Positions 24,501 to 35,863 of a DNA stretch of 64,000 nt are shown one piece after another; the stretch's first letter is position 1; each line of letters begins with the position of its first letter. The notes beneath the pieces were generated by a model, which was not told the DNA's origin, ran no database searches, and worked only from the letters and a program-made list of their open reading frames with translations. The stretch comes from Chrysomallon squamiferum (taxonomy: Eukaryota > Mollusca > Gastropoda > Neomphalida > Peltospiridae), in assembly GCA_012295275.1 (NCBI GenBank), contig CM022670.1:15946698-16010697 (forward strand), written 5' to 3'. The position numbers and the translations under genes are program-made.

Positions 24501-25060
24501 CTGTGTGTGTGAGAGAGAAAATGTCAAAGAAGGCTCATGTTTATAAGTTGTGGTTCCAGACAGATAAAACAATGTGAGGCTTTGTTTAATGGCAGCCTTC
24601 TGATTAGGATTTCAAAACATTTCACCAACTGTCTTTGATGCTACACCTAGATTACCACAGCTTTTTTGCTTTTTTACTTTTCCTTCTTTTGTGAACCTGT
24701 AATGGAGTGTATTTATAGACATGTTAAAATGTTTTTAAAACACTTTTTTTTTTTTGTTGTTATCTATATCTAATCAGTCCTGCATTTTACTGGAAACCAT
24801 AGCAGCTCCTGGTTTCTTAACTTACTTTTTGTTTCCAGTTGTTCTCAAGATAAAAGTTCGAAAAAGCCTTTCAAGATTTAATTTCTAGATATTTTTTCAA
24901 AAGATTTTTTTGACTTTTTAAATTTTAAATGGCTGTCAGTTATAAAGATAATATATATTATTTTTTATTCTAAATGTATCATTTACAATCATTCTCTAAG
25001 GACAAAAAAATAAAATATCAGTTTGTAAAATTATAATAACTATGTTTTAAGCATTTAGCC
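24501..25060. other. Unique DNA, no gene seen
   Basis: Moderately complex to about 24720, AT-rich beyond. No supported gene. Confidence 0.5.
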
Positions 25061-25061
25061 A

Positions 25062-25064
<3 letters not shown>

Positions 25065-25108
<44 letters not shown>

Positions 25109-25155
25109 TAATAATAATAATTAATAATTAATAATAATAATTAATAATAATAATT
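25065..25155 (+). repeat. (AAT)n array
   Basis: Pure (AAT)n for about 45 bases, then interrupted TAATTAATAA units. Confidence 0.95.
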
Positions 25156-26300
25156 TAATAAAGGTAATGATGATAATAAGAATATCAAAAACAATGACAA
25201 AAACATTGGCATCAACAACAATTATAATAATAAAGAAAAACATTCTTATCTTTTGGTTGTTTTTATTTATTTTGTTTTGTTTTGTGGAGTTTTTTAAAAT
25301 TTCTTTTAGCATATAAAATGTCACACTAGAAGATAAAACCGAGTCTGCATTTTAATCCTTTTGTGTTTGAGTTGAAATAAAACTACTTTAAACTCAACAC
25401 TGAGATGTCTACTGTTTTGTAACACAGTATCTCGGCTTGGCAAATAGGTGCATGGCTCATTAACATTCACTTAATTAGAGGTTCTTTCTATGAAAAAGGT
25501 GGAGCAAGGGCCAAACATAATCTTGAGAAAAATGTGCAAAGTCACAGTTTGCTCCCCAACTGTGTGTAATGGATAGTGTCTGATGTATTTGATATTATTT
25601 GAGATAACAAAACAAAAACTGTTGTAGGTTTGTTAAAAGAATACAAATCTTATAAAATTCTGAAATTATATTTAATAATTCATTTGTAAAGAAAAATAAT
25701 AATAACAACAAATGGAACAAAATATGAATTTTTAATTAAAAAAAAAAAATCATTATTGATGATGACATGAAAAAAAAAAATTGTATTAGATGTTGAACTT
25801 AAAATAATAATAATAAAGAATGCATCCAAATTTATGATTAAATTTAATATAAATTAATATTGTTATTGCATAAATATGAAAATTAAAAATGATTACAGCT
25901 TTGATATATATTGGAGATAATTAGTGACATGTTTTGAAACTTTTCTGAAATGGGCAATAATAATAAAAACAAAACTTCATAAAATCTGTATCATAATCAC
26001 AAAATTTATATATCTGAACATTTCACTCTTAAAACATAATAAATATTTTAACAATAATAATCAAAAATATGTTGTGCCATATTCTTCTATTTTCATAGTC
26101 CCATTATTTTTTTTCTGGACTATTTTTTTTTTTTTTTTTTTTCCATGACATTTTTTTTTTTTTCTTTTTCTTTTTCCAACACCCAAGATTACCATCAGGT
26201 TTTCCATTATCCCATTTTTAAAAAAAATCTTTTACCTCAGCCAGAATGAAGTTTTCTCTAGTGAAAAGCACGGAGGAAGGAATTGTGATTATCTCTCTTA
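25156..26300. other. Unique DNA with a homeodomain-site-rich patch
   Basis: The patch at 25330-25570 is complex and contains CTCATTAACATTCACTTAATTAGAGG-like homeodomain-type TAAT words. The rest is AT-rich with T tracts near 26122-26165. No supported exon. Confidence 0.4.
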
Positions 26301-26301
26301 C

Positions 26302-26428
26302 TTATCCTGCTTGCTGCAGTCCTCTGACGATACGATGATCGAGAAAACTGTCCTGATTTCTTCAAATTGTCCATGAAATTGGCTGAGCTCAAACTCAAAG
26401 CGAAGAGTGAGTTTTCCCTAGCGACCAT
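26302..26428 (-). CDS. Candidate first coding exon, minus strand, unknown protein
   Basis: On the minus strand AACATGG at 26428 gives an ATG with A at -3 and G at +4, a strong start context. From it 42 codons are open up to a GTAAGAG donor directly after 26302, leaving one base of a split codon. The peptide starts MVARENSLFALSLSSANF and continues with a basic Ser/Arg-rich part (RSSYRQRTAASRI). There is no signal peptide or known motif. A TATA-like element and an E-box lie just upstream on the same strand. The block is GC-richer than its flanks. Unspliced, the frame would end 15 codons further on, so a 57-residue single-exon protein is an alternative. The plus strand shows a rival exon pattern at 26320-26406. 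The protein is not recognised. Confidence 0.4.
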
Positions 26429-26436
26429 GTTGTTAT

Positions 26437-26490
26437 CCCCATCTCTGTCTCTTTAACATTTTTATAACTCAATTTTCACTCACGTGAATT
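26437..26490 (-). promoter_or_regulatory. Candidate core promoter: E-box and TATA-like box
   Basis: On the minus strand TATAAAAATG begins at 26467, 39 bases upstream of the ATG at 26428. A perfect palindromic E-box CACGTG lies at 26481-26486, about 14 bases further upstream. If TATA-directed initiation occurs about 30 bases downstream, transcription would start only some ten bases before the ATG, giving a very short leader. TATA-like words are common in AT-rich DNA, so the weight rests on the combination. Confidence 0.3.
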
Positions 26491-27539
26491 TAACCTTTTT
26501 TTTTCTCTCTCTCTCTCTGTATCTTCCTGACAAATGTTGGTGGTTAATGAGAAAAACATTGAGAAAATAAACTCAATGAATATTACCGACAAATTAATCA
26601 ACAATAGATTTTCTCTGTCTAGAAGATAACGAAACTTTACACCTTATGTGTATGTGCATATATATATATATATTATTTTTTTTATACTTTATTTATTTAT
26701 TTATTTTTGTTGTTATTATTATCTTTTTAGACCATTTTTATTGGCAATAAAACTTACCCACACTAAGGATTAACATGACATCTTTTCATTTTATAAACAC
26801 ATTTTACCATTTTATCCTGCCTTTTGTTTTGTAACATCCATGAAACGTGAACTGTATATGAGAGAAAACTTGAATTACTGATTATCTGCATCTTTTAAAA
26901 AGAGTATATATGTAGGTATGTATGCATGTCTGTGTGTGTTGGTTGGTGTGTGTGTGTGTTTGTTTTATTACTTTCACAGATGTTAGCAGTATTTTAATAC
27001 AATTCAGTTTTGCAGAAAAAAAAAGAAAGATAGTCACAGTATTTTGTTCACCTCCTTTTCTTTCAAATGTACAAAGATGTAAATGTAAATTAATATACAT
27101 AGATGTAAATTATATAGTCTGTTTTCAGTAATTATGAGGTAAATTTTTTACAATTATAATCTGAAATTATTACTTTATTGATTATGATAGTTTGTCCTGC
27201 CAGAATTTTGTTCATATCACTGAAATTATTACAGAAGAGACCAGAAAGGTAAACAGGATGAAAATATTGTATTAACAGTTTTACAGCAAACAAAGCAACA
27301 CTATAATAGTGCAAGTTCCCTTAGAGGCAGGCAAGAGACTTGCATGACTCAGTCTTTTGTGCATTTGGACGTCTGGGAGAAATATTTTGTTGGGTAACCT
27401 AGTATAAATCAAGATATTTTATTAATACAAACTATTTTATATATTTCTAACACTAACTCAGTTCCTTCATGTACTCATGTATTTTAAATTAATATTAAGA
27501 AATGATGGAAAATTAAAAATGATTTTAGTTAAAACATCA
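26491..27539. other. AT-rich spacer, no gene seen
   Basis: Short CT run at 26505-26518, (TA)n near 26659-26671 and ATTT repeats near 26685-26705. Overlapping small open frames at 26882-27131 lie on both strands across a GTGT patch and are not credible genes. Confidence 0.5.
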
Positions 27540-27985
27540 TATTTCAGTGATGACTTGAAATTGTTCAGGTCAGGATGAAGACATCATCGACTGTGTAGTT
27601 TTTAATATTTAATCTCACCATCCATTACAACATCCTGTCGAATCAGGCTGTCAGAATGTTGCTGGTCAAAGCGATTATTTATTAGATGTTTATTAATATC
27701 ATCAACTAATTTAGAAAATGAATGTCATATGTATTTCAAATATGACAGTGGGGGAAAAGGACCACCTGTGGAGAATTAAATTGTTTTCTAAAACAGTCTC
27801 CTTCTCCCTAACTGCACGCGACATGCGATGGGTTGGTGTGGTGGCTTTTTTCCCCAGCCTCTCTTTGAATTTAATTCTGCAGGACAGATTTTTAATTAAT
27901 GAATTTAATATCACGAAGAGTTTAATAATGAGAACTACACGTTTAATGCTAGAGAGAAATTTTCAGTATGATTGTTAATGAAAAC
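27540..27985. promoter_or_regulatory. Complex block, candidate conserved element
   Basis: Balanced sequence including TTTTTAATTAATGAATTTAA (paired homeodomain-type sites), GCACGCGACATGCG and ACCACCTGTGG. Frames are open on both strands (86 codons plus, 67 codons minus) with no paired splice sites, which again indicates few stops more than coding. Regulatory role inferred. Confidence 0.3.
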
Positions 27986-28036
27986 CATTAAAACTCTGGT
28001 CTTGTTATTAATAGAATAATTATTTAGTCACAGATA

Positions 28037-28040
<4 letters not shown>

Positions 28041-28070
<30 letters not shown>
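28041..28070 (+). repeat. T30 homopolymer
   Basis: Thirty consecutive T, flanked by AT-rich sequence. Confidence 0.97.
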
Positions 28071-28076
<6 letters not shown>

Positions 28077-28246
28077 ATTTAAACTTTAATTATTATAAAT
28101 TACTTTTTAGAAAATAACAGGTATGATTAAATATTATTTAGTTTTCCCTTTATGGTCACGCCAAGATTTCTGATATCAACAGATATTTAAATAATTATGT
28201 ATCATCTATCAAATTACTCTGTTTAATAAACAAGAGTCTCTTAAAA

Positions 28247-28312
28247 GGTTTGACTGTAGAGCATTGTCCTTCGTGTCCTGTGGATCGTAAGATCAAATCT
28301 CTTCAGTACAAC
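28247..28312 (+). repeat. Decayed tRNA-derived SINE head
   Basis: TGACTGTAGAGCATTGTCCT matches the D-arm to anticodon-arm layout of tRNA-type SINEs (GTAGAGCATTGGCCTT class). GGATCGTAAGATCAAATCTC follows at the spacing of a T-arm, with AGATCAAATCT a damaged box B. An acceptor stem is not preserved, so this is a relic and not a tRNA gene. Confidence 0.45.
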
Positions 28313-29580
28313 AACAGGGCTGTTTTACTTTATAGATAATGTCTTATGGCTGTTTTACGATAGGCTATGGTGAATGTTTTTTTTCCAGAATATTTTATAT
28401 AAAATATCTTTTGTCACCAAGTGATAAAACTAGCTGATAGTTGTTGTATCAGGTTTCTTCTCTGGTAATCATCATTATACATATAAAATGAAAATGTAAG
28501 TGTTTATGTTGGTGTCTGAGACTTGGCTGTGTGTGTGTGGAGATATATGCACATATGTTTATGTGTGTTTAATGTGTTTGTATGCATATTCTAGATGAAT
28601 TTAGATTACATTCAATATTTGTTAATTCTATTTAAAAAAATGTATCCTTTTTTCTAACCCAAGGTCTGAGCTGTACAATGGAGTTGACACACTGAGAATC
28701 AAACCAGTACAGACTTTTTGTGTTTCGTAATCTCTGTTTGTATTCACTGCATCTTCTTTATTTCAATATCAACTGGAGTGTCTTGATGGTGTTTTTGTAC
28801 CTTTCAGCACAGACTCTCCCAGGTTAACAGTCTGTCAGGTAGCCTGAATGCTCTGCTTTTCAAAGTAAATAGCACAACTGACAGGTAGATGAGTGTGTAT
28901 TGAAAATACATATTTCCCTCTGCGTTCATAAACACTGATACTCAGTGTGTGCACCAAACACTGGAGAAAATGGTTGTAATGTACTTGATAAAAAAAGCTC
29001 TTGTGTTTGTTTGTCGTTTTTTGGGGGAGTTAAAATTAACATGAATTTAAAAAATAAAAAGATATAAAATATTTTATGTATTTTAAATTTTATAATTGGA
29101 AAGTTAAATAGAAAAAAAAAAATTTAAATGTTTTTTTTTAAAAATGAGGAATAATAACATATCTGAAATTTCCTTAATGTTTTTTGTGTTAACTAATTTA
29201 AAGTGAAAATTTTCAATACTGAAAACTATATTAGATGTCCCCAAAACAAGAATATCTTGATTTTTACAGTTTTAAATTCAGTGTACAGTGGTGAGAGAGC
29301 AGTGATGTTGAAAATATCTGCTGATCCATGAAATCCTGTTATACACCACAGCTTACACACACAAAACATTTCTTAACAGGCCTGATGTTTCCAGACTGGG
29401 GTTGACAACCCCCCAGAAACCAGCCAGAACATATTAATAGTGGTCATATTTATTTATATTAACTGTCCATGTGGAACAAACCAGTTAGGTGTGACCAAAA
29501 CATGAGTAGGACTTTCTAAACAACTGATTTTAAGAAAAGGATAAGATGTGTGGTATGGCTGTCTGCAGGATGCTTTTCGC
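28313..29580. other. Unique DNA, no gene seen
   Basis: Moderately complex around 28660-28980 and 29300-29560, AT-rich between. No paired splice signals found. Confidence 0.5.
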
Positions 29581-29582
29581 TT

Positions 29583-29935
29583 TCTTTTTTTTTTTTTTTT
29601 TTTTTTAAATTTATTATTATTATTATTATTTTTTTTTTTTTTTTTTTAGTTAAAATTATTAGTTTTGACAAAATGTTTACATTTTTATTATTTATTTATT
29701 ATTATTAATTTTTTTATTTTTTTTTTTATTATTTATTTATTTTAATGCAGATCTTTTGAAGTACAAATGCAATTTATTATACTACTATTAATATTACTGT
29801 TGTTGTTATTGTTATCACCATTGTTGTTGTTGTTATTATTATTATTTTTATTTACTGTTATTATTACTACTGCCACCACTACTGTTATTGTTGTTGTTGT
29901 TTTTATTACTATTATTATTATTACAAAAATTGTTG
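29583..29935 (+). repeat. T-rich and ATT/GTT low-complexity region
   Basis: Poly-T, ATT and TTTA runs to about 29745, then interrupted (GTT)n and (ATT)n from 29790 to 29925. Confidence 0.9.
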
Positions 29936-30900
29936 ACTAGATACAACTGATACAATTACTTGTAAAAAAATAAAACATACAGGTATTTAGGCCATTGGTT
30001 AATAGCATCAGAGAGAAAAGTAGAGCAGATATTTATTCACATTTATAACATGAAAACTACACACAGCTGTAAAACTGTCATCAGTGCACTTTGCAAGAAC
30101 AAGTTAGGTTTTTTTCACAGCTTCGTAGATCCTTTAGAATCCTTTGAACTTGTACAAAAAAGGGTCAGCTGATCTGTGTTAGACAGAGATTTATGGAGAA
30201 TCATTCGACAAGAGATAGGTTTTAGGAATATTGTTTCTCAAACTGGTCATATTTTCATTTCTCTTTGTTTATGATCTGAAATATAATGTTTCTTATGCAC
30301 TCATTCAGACCAGGTTGGGAAAATTAAAACCCTTGATTATCATAATTTATTTTCATGTAGGTAATTCAATAGCTACAGAATATTATATATTTTTGTTCTT
30401 TTTTTTTTTCTGTTGTATGTCTCTTTGATGAGGGTAGACAAAGTAAAAAATTTAACAGTTTTGAAGTAAAATGAACATGTCATCCATTTTTAAAATATGT
30501 TTTATCATATTCTTCTTTTTTTTTTTTTTAATGTTTAAAATTTTTTTCTTTGTTATTCACATCAGAATTGATGTAAATCATTTTTCTTTTCAATCGTTTG
30601 AAAATTGAATTCCATGTATTTTGCATAAATTTTATAAGAAAGAAACTAAAAAGCAAAATTGGATAAATAAATATGTTTATTATTAAAAAAATTTTACCTG
30701 TTTTTTTTTTTAATCTATTTATTTTGTATTTATTTTTTATAAATTGTTATTACTTTTGACTTTGTTACTGTCATTTTATTATTATTTTTTTACTGTTCTT
30801 ACTTCCTTTTTTCTTATGTTTGTCATTATTTTATGTCATTTAAAGATTACTTGAACACAGTTATCTCTATCAATACTTTCCTCAAATTACTTTTAATTAA
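29936..30900. other. AT-rich DNA, no supported gene
   Basis: GGTTTTTTTCACAG at 30107-30120 is a good acceptor-like word followed by 16 open codons (FVDPLESFELVQKRVS) and a stop, too little to call. The remainder is T-rich. Confidence 0.45.
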
Positions 30901-30904
30901 AAAA

Positions 30905-31010
30905 AACAAAAAATCTAAACAAATAACAATAACAATAATAATAATAATGATAACAATAATAATAATAATAATAACTTTAATAACAATAATAACAACAACA
31001 ATAATAACCT
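30905..31010 (+). repeat. AAT/AAC microsatellite
   Basis: Interrupted (AAT)n and (AAC)n runs. Confidence 0.9.
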
Positions 31011-31029
31011 CTTAATGCTAATGAACTAA

Positions 31030-31320
31030 TAACACAAAATGGTGGTCTGATCTGGATAACCTTGGTTACGTGTATCTTAGAGGTCAATCAAAAGTCAATG
31101 GTCTATCTTAATTATGAATAGTGATGATAATCAACCCAGCCGTTGGAGATATGGACAGAAATACAGAAATAAGAGGAAGCATTTTAATTATGTGGAAGCA
31201 GCTTGTGCAGGTTAATCAAGCAGTGATATGTGGTATAAACCAGCAGTGACCAGAGTTTGATCAGTTTGTAGACGTCACACAAACAAACTCGGTTTAAATC
31301 TACGATATGAAACACACTGT
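31030..31320. promoter_or_regulatory. Complex block, candidate conserved element
   Basis: Balanced sequence with CTTAATTATGAATAG, GATGATAATCAACCCAGCCG and AGACGTCAC words. No coding evidence. Inferred enhancer-type element. Confidence 0.28.
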
Positions 31321-32084
31321 ACATGAAATGATAAGAAAAATTAAAATGTCAAGAATAATGCAGCATAAAACATCTGAATGATATATAAGCAAATCATTAG
31401 TAATGATCTAAAAACATATACATTTGAGAAAGAAACAAAGTATTGTCCAGTAGTACCAAGCATATAGATCTATAGACAGTTTTAATGAATTTTTTTTAAA
31501 ATATACAGACATACAGATCTCTAGACGTTTTTGATAAAATTTAAAAAACCCCAGTATAGACACTATTTCATAAGACATCAACCCAGTGTTTACTTGCTTA
31601 ACTTCACTTTTCAGTTGTATTTGTCATTTGGTTTAGTGAGTCGTCTTTGTGTGAACACTGCTTTAGTCAGTATCTAAGCATTAATTTATTTTGAACTTAA
31701 ATTACTGTAAGATTGTGTCATTTAGTTAAATGAAATAAACAATTTTAGCTCCCTAACTCACACGTTCTGTCACATTTAATTTAAACTCTGACCCAAAAGT
31801 ATTTCATATTATTTTAATAGGATCACAAGACATTTTTATATGCATTTCAAATTTTATGAGATATTTTTATGAGACATTTTATCCATATACAATTAGAGAT
31901 TACGGAAATAATACCAGTAACTTTTAATAATAATTTTAAAATATTCATGGCTTCAGCCAGACAACAGAGGTTTACCTGTTAATTTTTTTAAGCCATTAAT
32001 TTATAATCTTCTTTTTATAAATTCTTTTTTACAACTGGTGGGAAAAAAACAAATTTCATCATTACTATAATCTGCTAGTTAATA
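31321..32084. other. AT-rich spacer, no gene seen
   Basis: A short phrase (ACATACAGATCTCTAGAC and CATATAGATCTATAGAC) occurs twice near 31460 and 31507, otherwise featureless. Confidence 0.5.
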
Positions 32085-32260
32085 ATGTTTCACGGTCTGT
32101 CTGTCTTAGCAAATGACACATGTAGAAGCTCAGTCACGCCTGATAAACTGCATATAAAGATGCTCACTCATTCTCTGCATGCCACGTGCAGATGAAATTA
32201 TCTAGCTGGGTGATGCACGATCCATCTGAAGAAAAACCGTTTTTTACTCAGTCTGAACAC
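32085..32260. promoter_or_regulatory. Complex block with TATA-like word
   Basis: Contains CATATAAAGATGC (about 32151-32163) and GCCACGTGCAGATG (an E-box CACGTG near 32182-32187). Could be a plus-strand promoter or enhancer. No open frame starts convincingly downstream. Confidence 0.22.
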
Positions 32261-32299
32261 TTCATGATACGTGTTGAAATTAACTCAACAGACTGAGGG

Positions 32300-32395
32300 T
32301 ATAACTGTCGTTCATTCATTCATTCATTCATTCCTACACTCATATATGCCCACACACACATTATTAATATATGTACATGTGTGCATTATGCATAA

Positions 32396-32450
<55 letters not shown>

Positions 32451-32475
32451 ACATATATATATATGCATATATATC
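32300..32475 (+). repeat. CATT, CA and TA microsatellites
   Basis: (CATT)n at about 32311-32332, pure (CA)n at 32397-32448 and (TA)n to about 32475. Confidence 0.92.
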
Positions 32476-32907
32476 TACTGACTCATACATAGATATCTAA
32501 GTACATATATACTCATGTACCCAGAAATACACACGCAGACACATACCATGTAAATTGTTAAAGGCCTCAGACACCTTTTTGGATGTTTTCATTTGCACTT
32601 TAAAAACATATATACATATTCTGAATAAATATTATCTTTACTGGAGGTATAAATAACAAACATAAAAATGATGTAACGTTTTATTTTTTTTATTTTATAC
32701 AGAATAGCGAAATTTGGCTCTTACAAATGCAAATAAGCGGGGGAAAAAAAATTATCTAAAATCTGGCTATTAATTTTTTTTTTTTTAAATGTTATCTCTT
32801 TTTCATCTTTAATAAAAATATTTTTTGTGTGTGTGGTGAAGTATTTTCTTTTTTCTTAAGGTTTTTATTTTTTAAACAAGTTCATTTTACATCTTTTTTT
32901 TTTCTTC

Positions 32908-32953
<46 letters not shown>

Positions 32954-33020
32954 GTATCAGATCCAAGAAATCGTCAAGAGAAAAACAAAATAAAGTAGGG
33001 AGGGGGCTCAAAAAATCCTT
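32476..33020. other. AT-rich spacer with A36 tract
   Basis: A36 at 32916-32951 preceded by a pyrimidine-rich T/C stretch. No gene seen. Confidence 0.6.
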
Positions 33021-33024
33021 CATT

Positions 33025-33202
33025 GAGAATCATTTGTGTGGAGTCTGATGACAGCGAGGGGACGTTTGAAGAGATAATTAAAAGTTTAAATGAGGAAATA
33101 AAGCAGCTCTCTGAAACATCAGTTCTGTGTGAAATGAAGCGCGACTGAAACATGTCGTAGAGGAATGAGTAACAACGCTTTCACACAGCAGTTGTTTTTT
33201 TT

Positions 33203-33237
<35 letters not shown>

Positions 33238-33240
33238 CAT
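33025..33240. other. Complex block ending in a CT tract
   Basis: Balanced sequence (GACAGCGAGGGGACG, GAAGCGCGACTG) to about 33190, then (CT)n to 33237, which serves as the pyrimidine tract of the next candidate exon. Confidence 0.35.
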
Positions 33241-33243
33241 CAG

Positions 33244-33336
33244 ACTGAGTATGCAGAACTTAACAAATGCGTTTTCCACTCACCTTCAAAAGACGAAGGT
33301 AATGATGTAGAAATGTGGCAGGTTTTTCTCGAGTAA
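33244..33336 (+). CDS. Candidate exon after a long CT tract
   Basis: A CTCTCTCTCTCTCACATCAG acceptor ends at 33243. The following frame is open for 30 codons to a TAA at 33334-33336 (TEYAELNKCVFHSPSKDE, then GNDVEMWQVFLE). A GTAATG at 33299 could be a weak donor, giving a 55-nt internal exon. In conflict, the minus strand has a good GTGAGT donor directly after 33284, with an open frame upstream (33452-33284). Only one strand, if either, can be right. The CT tract is a microsatellite and may only imitate an acceptor. No family recognised. Confidence 0.22.
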   Translation, partial: TEYAELNKCVFHSPSKDEGNDVEMWQVFLE

Positions 33337-33499
33337 CGTGGTAAAGATGGACGATATACAGTCAGTTTTTTTTTACAGTTTTTTTGTTTGTTTTTTTTGT
33401 TGAAGGAAACAGTGGACTTGATGTTGAGCTGGAGATACATTACAGATATCACACTGACTTCAATATTACCTCTTCACTCTGTTTACTGATGGTTTTAAT

Positions 33500-33790
33500 T
33501 TTTTCTGTACATATAGTCACTTTGTCTGTTCTTACAGTGACTATATACATATACTCACTTTCTCTGTACTTACTTACAAATAGTTATGTACAAATAACAC
33601 ATACAGCAACTATACATTCCGTCCCTTTTCGCTTTACATACAGTCACTTCCACTATACTTATGGTGACTATAAGTACAGTCACTTCTCCTGTACATATAA
33701 GGATGGTGCATGTTAAACTTTCCCTGTTTATATATTGACTTTGCATAGTCACTTCCTTTGTATATATAGTGGCATACATAGCTGTTTATT
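33500..33790 (+). repeat. Degenerate minisatellite around AGTCACTT / TGTACATATA
   Basis: The words AGTCACTT, TGTACATATA and GTGACTATA recur about eight times at irregular 25-45 base spacing. Opposite-strand frames show the matching peptide echo (YKGSDY, YRRSDC, YSGSDC), which confirms the periodicity. The 69-110 codon frames in this stretch are repeat products. Confidence 0.65.
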
Positions 33791-35029
33791 CTGTATCTCA
33801 TTTTCATTGTTTCTATCATAAATTTATAATATATATTCATTAGTTTATAATTTTTTAAAACATTACTTAAAAATATATAATTGTTATACACTCATTAAAA
33901 GGTAAAAATTGTTGTTACTAATAACATAACAAATGTTTAAAACATCTCTTGGAATTTCATTAAAACAGTTTTCACCAAAACATTGCTTTAGAAAAAGTTT
34001 GTGGGGACTTAGCTTGAAAATGTTATTTGCACCTGTCAGGACATAATTTAGTATTTATTTTTATTACGTCCATGAAGTCTTTGTAAACATTTTGTTTTGG
34101 GCAAATAACTGGGTAAAGATGTTTTAATCATAAATTTACAATTCATTTTTTTATTTTTTTTATTTTTTATTTTTTTTGAAGAAGAAAAGTTTAGATTTAT
34201 GTCTTGGCAAATGAGCCATTTTATTGTTTGTTCTCCTAATAATATTTTTTTAATGGAGTTGTTTGTTAGTTTTGTAATACCTGACAGGAAAATATAAAAA
34301 AAAAAACATAATTATGAAAAAATGCTTTGTATATATGTTGTATTTTGTTCAGATGAATTAAATTAATTTTGTTTATTTATGAATTAATTTTTTTTAAACC
34401 AGATATGTATATTTTATTTTCAATAAATTATTTTAACATGAAGTAACAATTACATATAATGAAATGGGGGGAAAATATAATAAAACAAACAAAAAAAGTT
34501 CAAAAACTCCTAAGACTTTTTCAAATGGAAAAGATTAAAAAGTATAAAATGGATGATTTTTTAATATTTGTCACTTTATTTATTTATTGTATTTTATTTT
34601 CAATTTGAAATGTATGACTTTGTTTATTTCACAATAATTTACAGAAATTTAATAATGTTTAAAAAATTATTATATTTCATAAAATTATAATTAATTGTTT
34701 CCATAAATTTTTAGTGTTTCTTTTATTATTATTTTACTACATAGTTGTTCAGAATGGAAAATGAAATCTGTTGTTGTTTTTTCTTGTTTTGTGTTTTTTT
34801 GTTTTTTTAAATAGACACAAAAACAAATATGCATTCAAATATTTTAAGTGAAAAAAAAAACTTATAACAGTGGATTAATTATACATGGCAGTAATCTGCA
34901 AAAAATCTGATTTTGTGTTAATATTTAATAAAGAGAAGAGAAGAGACAAACTGAAGTCACAGAACACCTCCTGTTTTTCATTACATTTACAACTATACCC
35001 TAAATTACCAAGGGAAAAAACTTCTGATT
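33791..35029. other. Very AT-rich DNA, no gene seen
   Basis: Runs of A and T with little else. The GC-poor core is about 34130-34870. No open frame of interest. Confidence 0.6.
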
Positions 35030-35230
35030 AGGCAATTTTGTGGCCGTATTAGCGAAGTGGAATTTTCACAGACTGCTTAATGTCTTCTGATGACTCTGTG
35101 CAGCTGTTGTTACTAGCAGGGTCTGGGAATTAAATGATTTCCCCTGTTGTCTCAGTAAATACCTCTCCAGTCTGAATGTGTGTGTGTAGCTTTAATAAAA
35201 CCAGCTCCGTATGTTCAGTCTAAACTACAT
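35030..35230. promoter_or_regulatory. Complex block, candidate conserved element
   Basis: Balanced 200 bases (GGCCGTATTAGCGAAGTGG, GGGAATTAAATGATTTCCCC, the latter a near-perfect dyad). Lies 630 bases upstream of the 35864 exon candidate. Regulatory role inferred. Confidence 0.3.
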
Positions 35231-35863
35231 TTCCACAGAAATATTTTACTAATTCTATCCCTTTTCTAAATTTATCTGCAAATAACCATTTCTGTTAGTT
35301 TGTTTTTTTTTGTTGTGTTTTGTTTTTATATACTTTTTTTTCTTTTTTTTTCAAAAAGGAAATTAAAATGAGTCTAAGTTTAAAGTTTTCAATTTAATCA
35401 GCTGCTGATGTGTTTAACAGTGATTCCTGTAGCTGACTGATTTTCAATGTCTTTATAAATAAACTGATGTAATGAAATGTTGTTTTTAAAATGATTTTTA
35501 AATTAATGTTGCCATATACCTGTAGTTACAAGAATCTGTTATATACATATTAAAAAACAAATTCATTTCTGTTGTTGCACATTTGGAAAAATACCATTTG
35601 TTGTAAAGTTAGAATCTATATATTAAAAAATAATAATAATAATAATAAAAATGAAAAAAGACTACATTATTTCATATTAAAAAGTTTTGAATTTATTATT
35701 ATATAATTAATTTGAAATGTGTTATTATATTTCTTAAACATTAGAATTTATTATAACATTAAAAAAATCAGAATTTATTATTACATATATCAAATTAATG
35801 TTTGTATGTGTGGGAACTTAATAAACAATTGTTTATATTGTTTTTTTTTCTTTTTATTTTCAG
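35231..35863. other. AT-rich sequence ending in a polypyrimidine tract
   Basis: No gene seen. It ends with TTTTTTTTTCTTTTTATTTTCAG-type sequence at 35841-35863, an excellent acceptor for the next feature. Confidence 0.6.

Noticed and set aside
26320-26406. Plus-strand exon pattern (CTTGCTGCAG acceptor, GTGAGT donor) opposite the minus-strand first exon
   Set aside because: All three frames carry a stop before the donor; only an internal ATG (MKLAELKLKAK) could rescue it, and the minus-strand reading explains the block better. Its exit phase does fit the 35864 exon, so it is not fully excluded.
30121-30171. Sixteen open codons after TTTTTTTCACAG (FVDPLESFELVQKRVS)
   Set aside because: Too short and no donor, although the acceptor is good.
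33240-33452. Minus-strand exon ending at 33284 with GTGAGT
   Set aside because: No acceptor upstream on that strand, which is A-rich there; mentioned as a rival to the plus-strand candidate.
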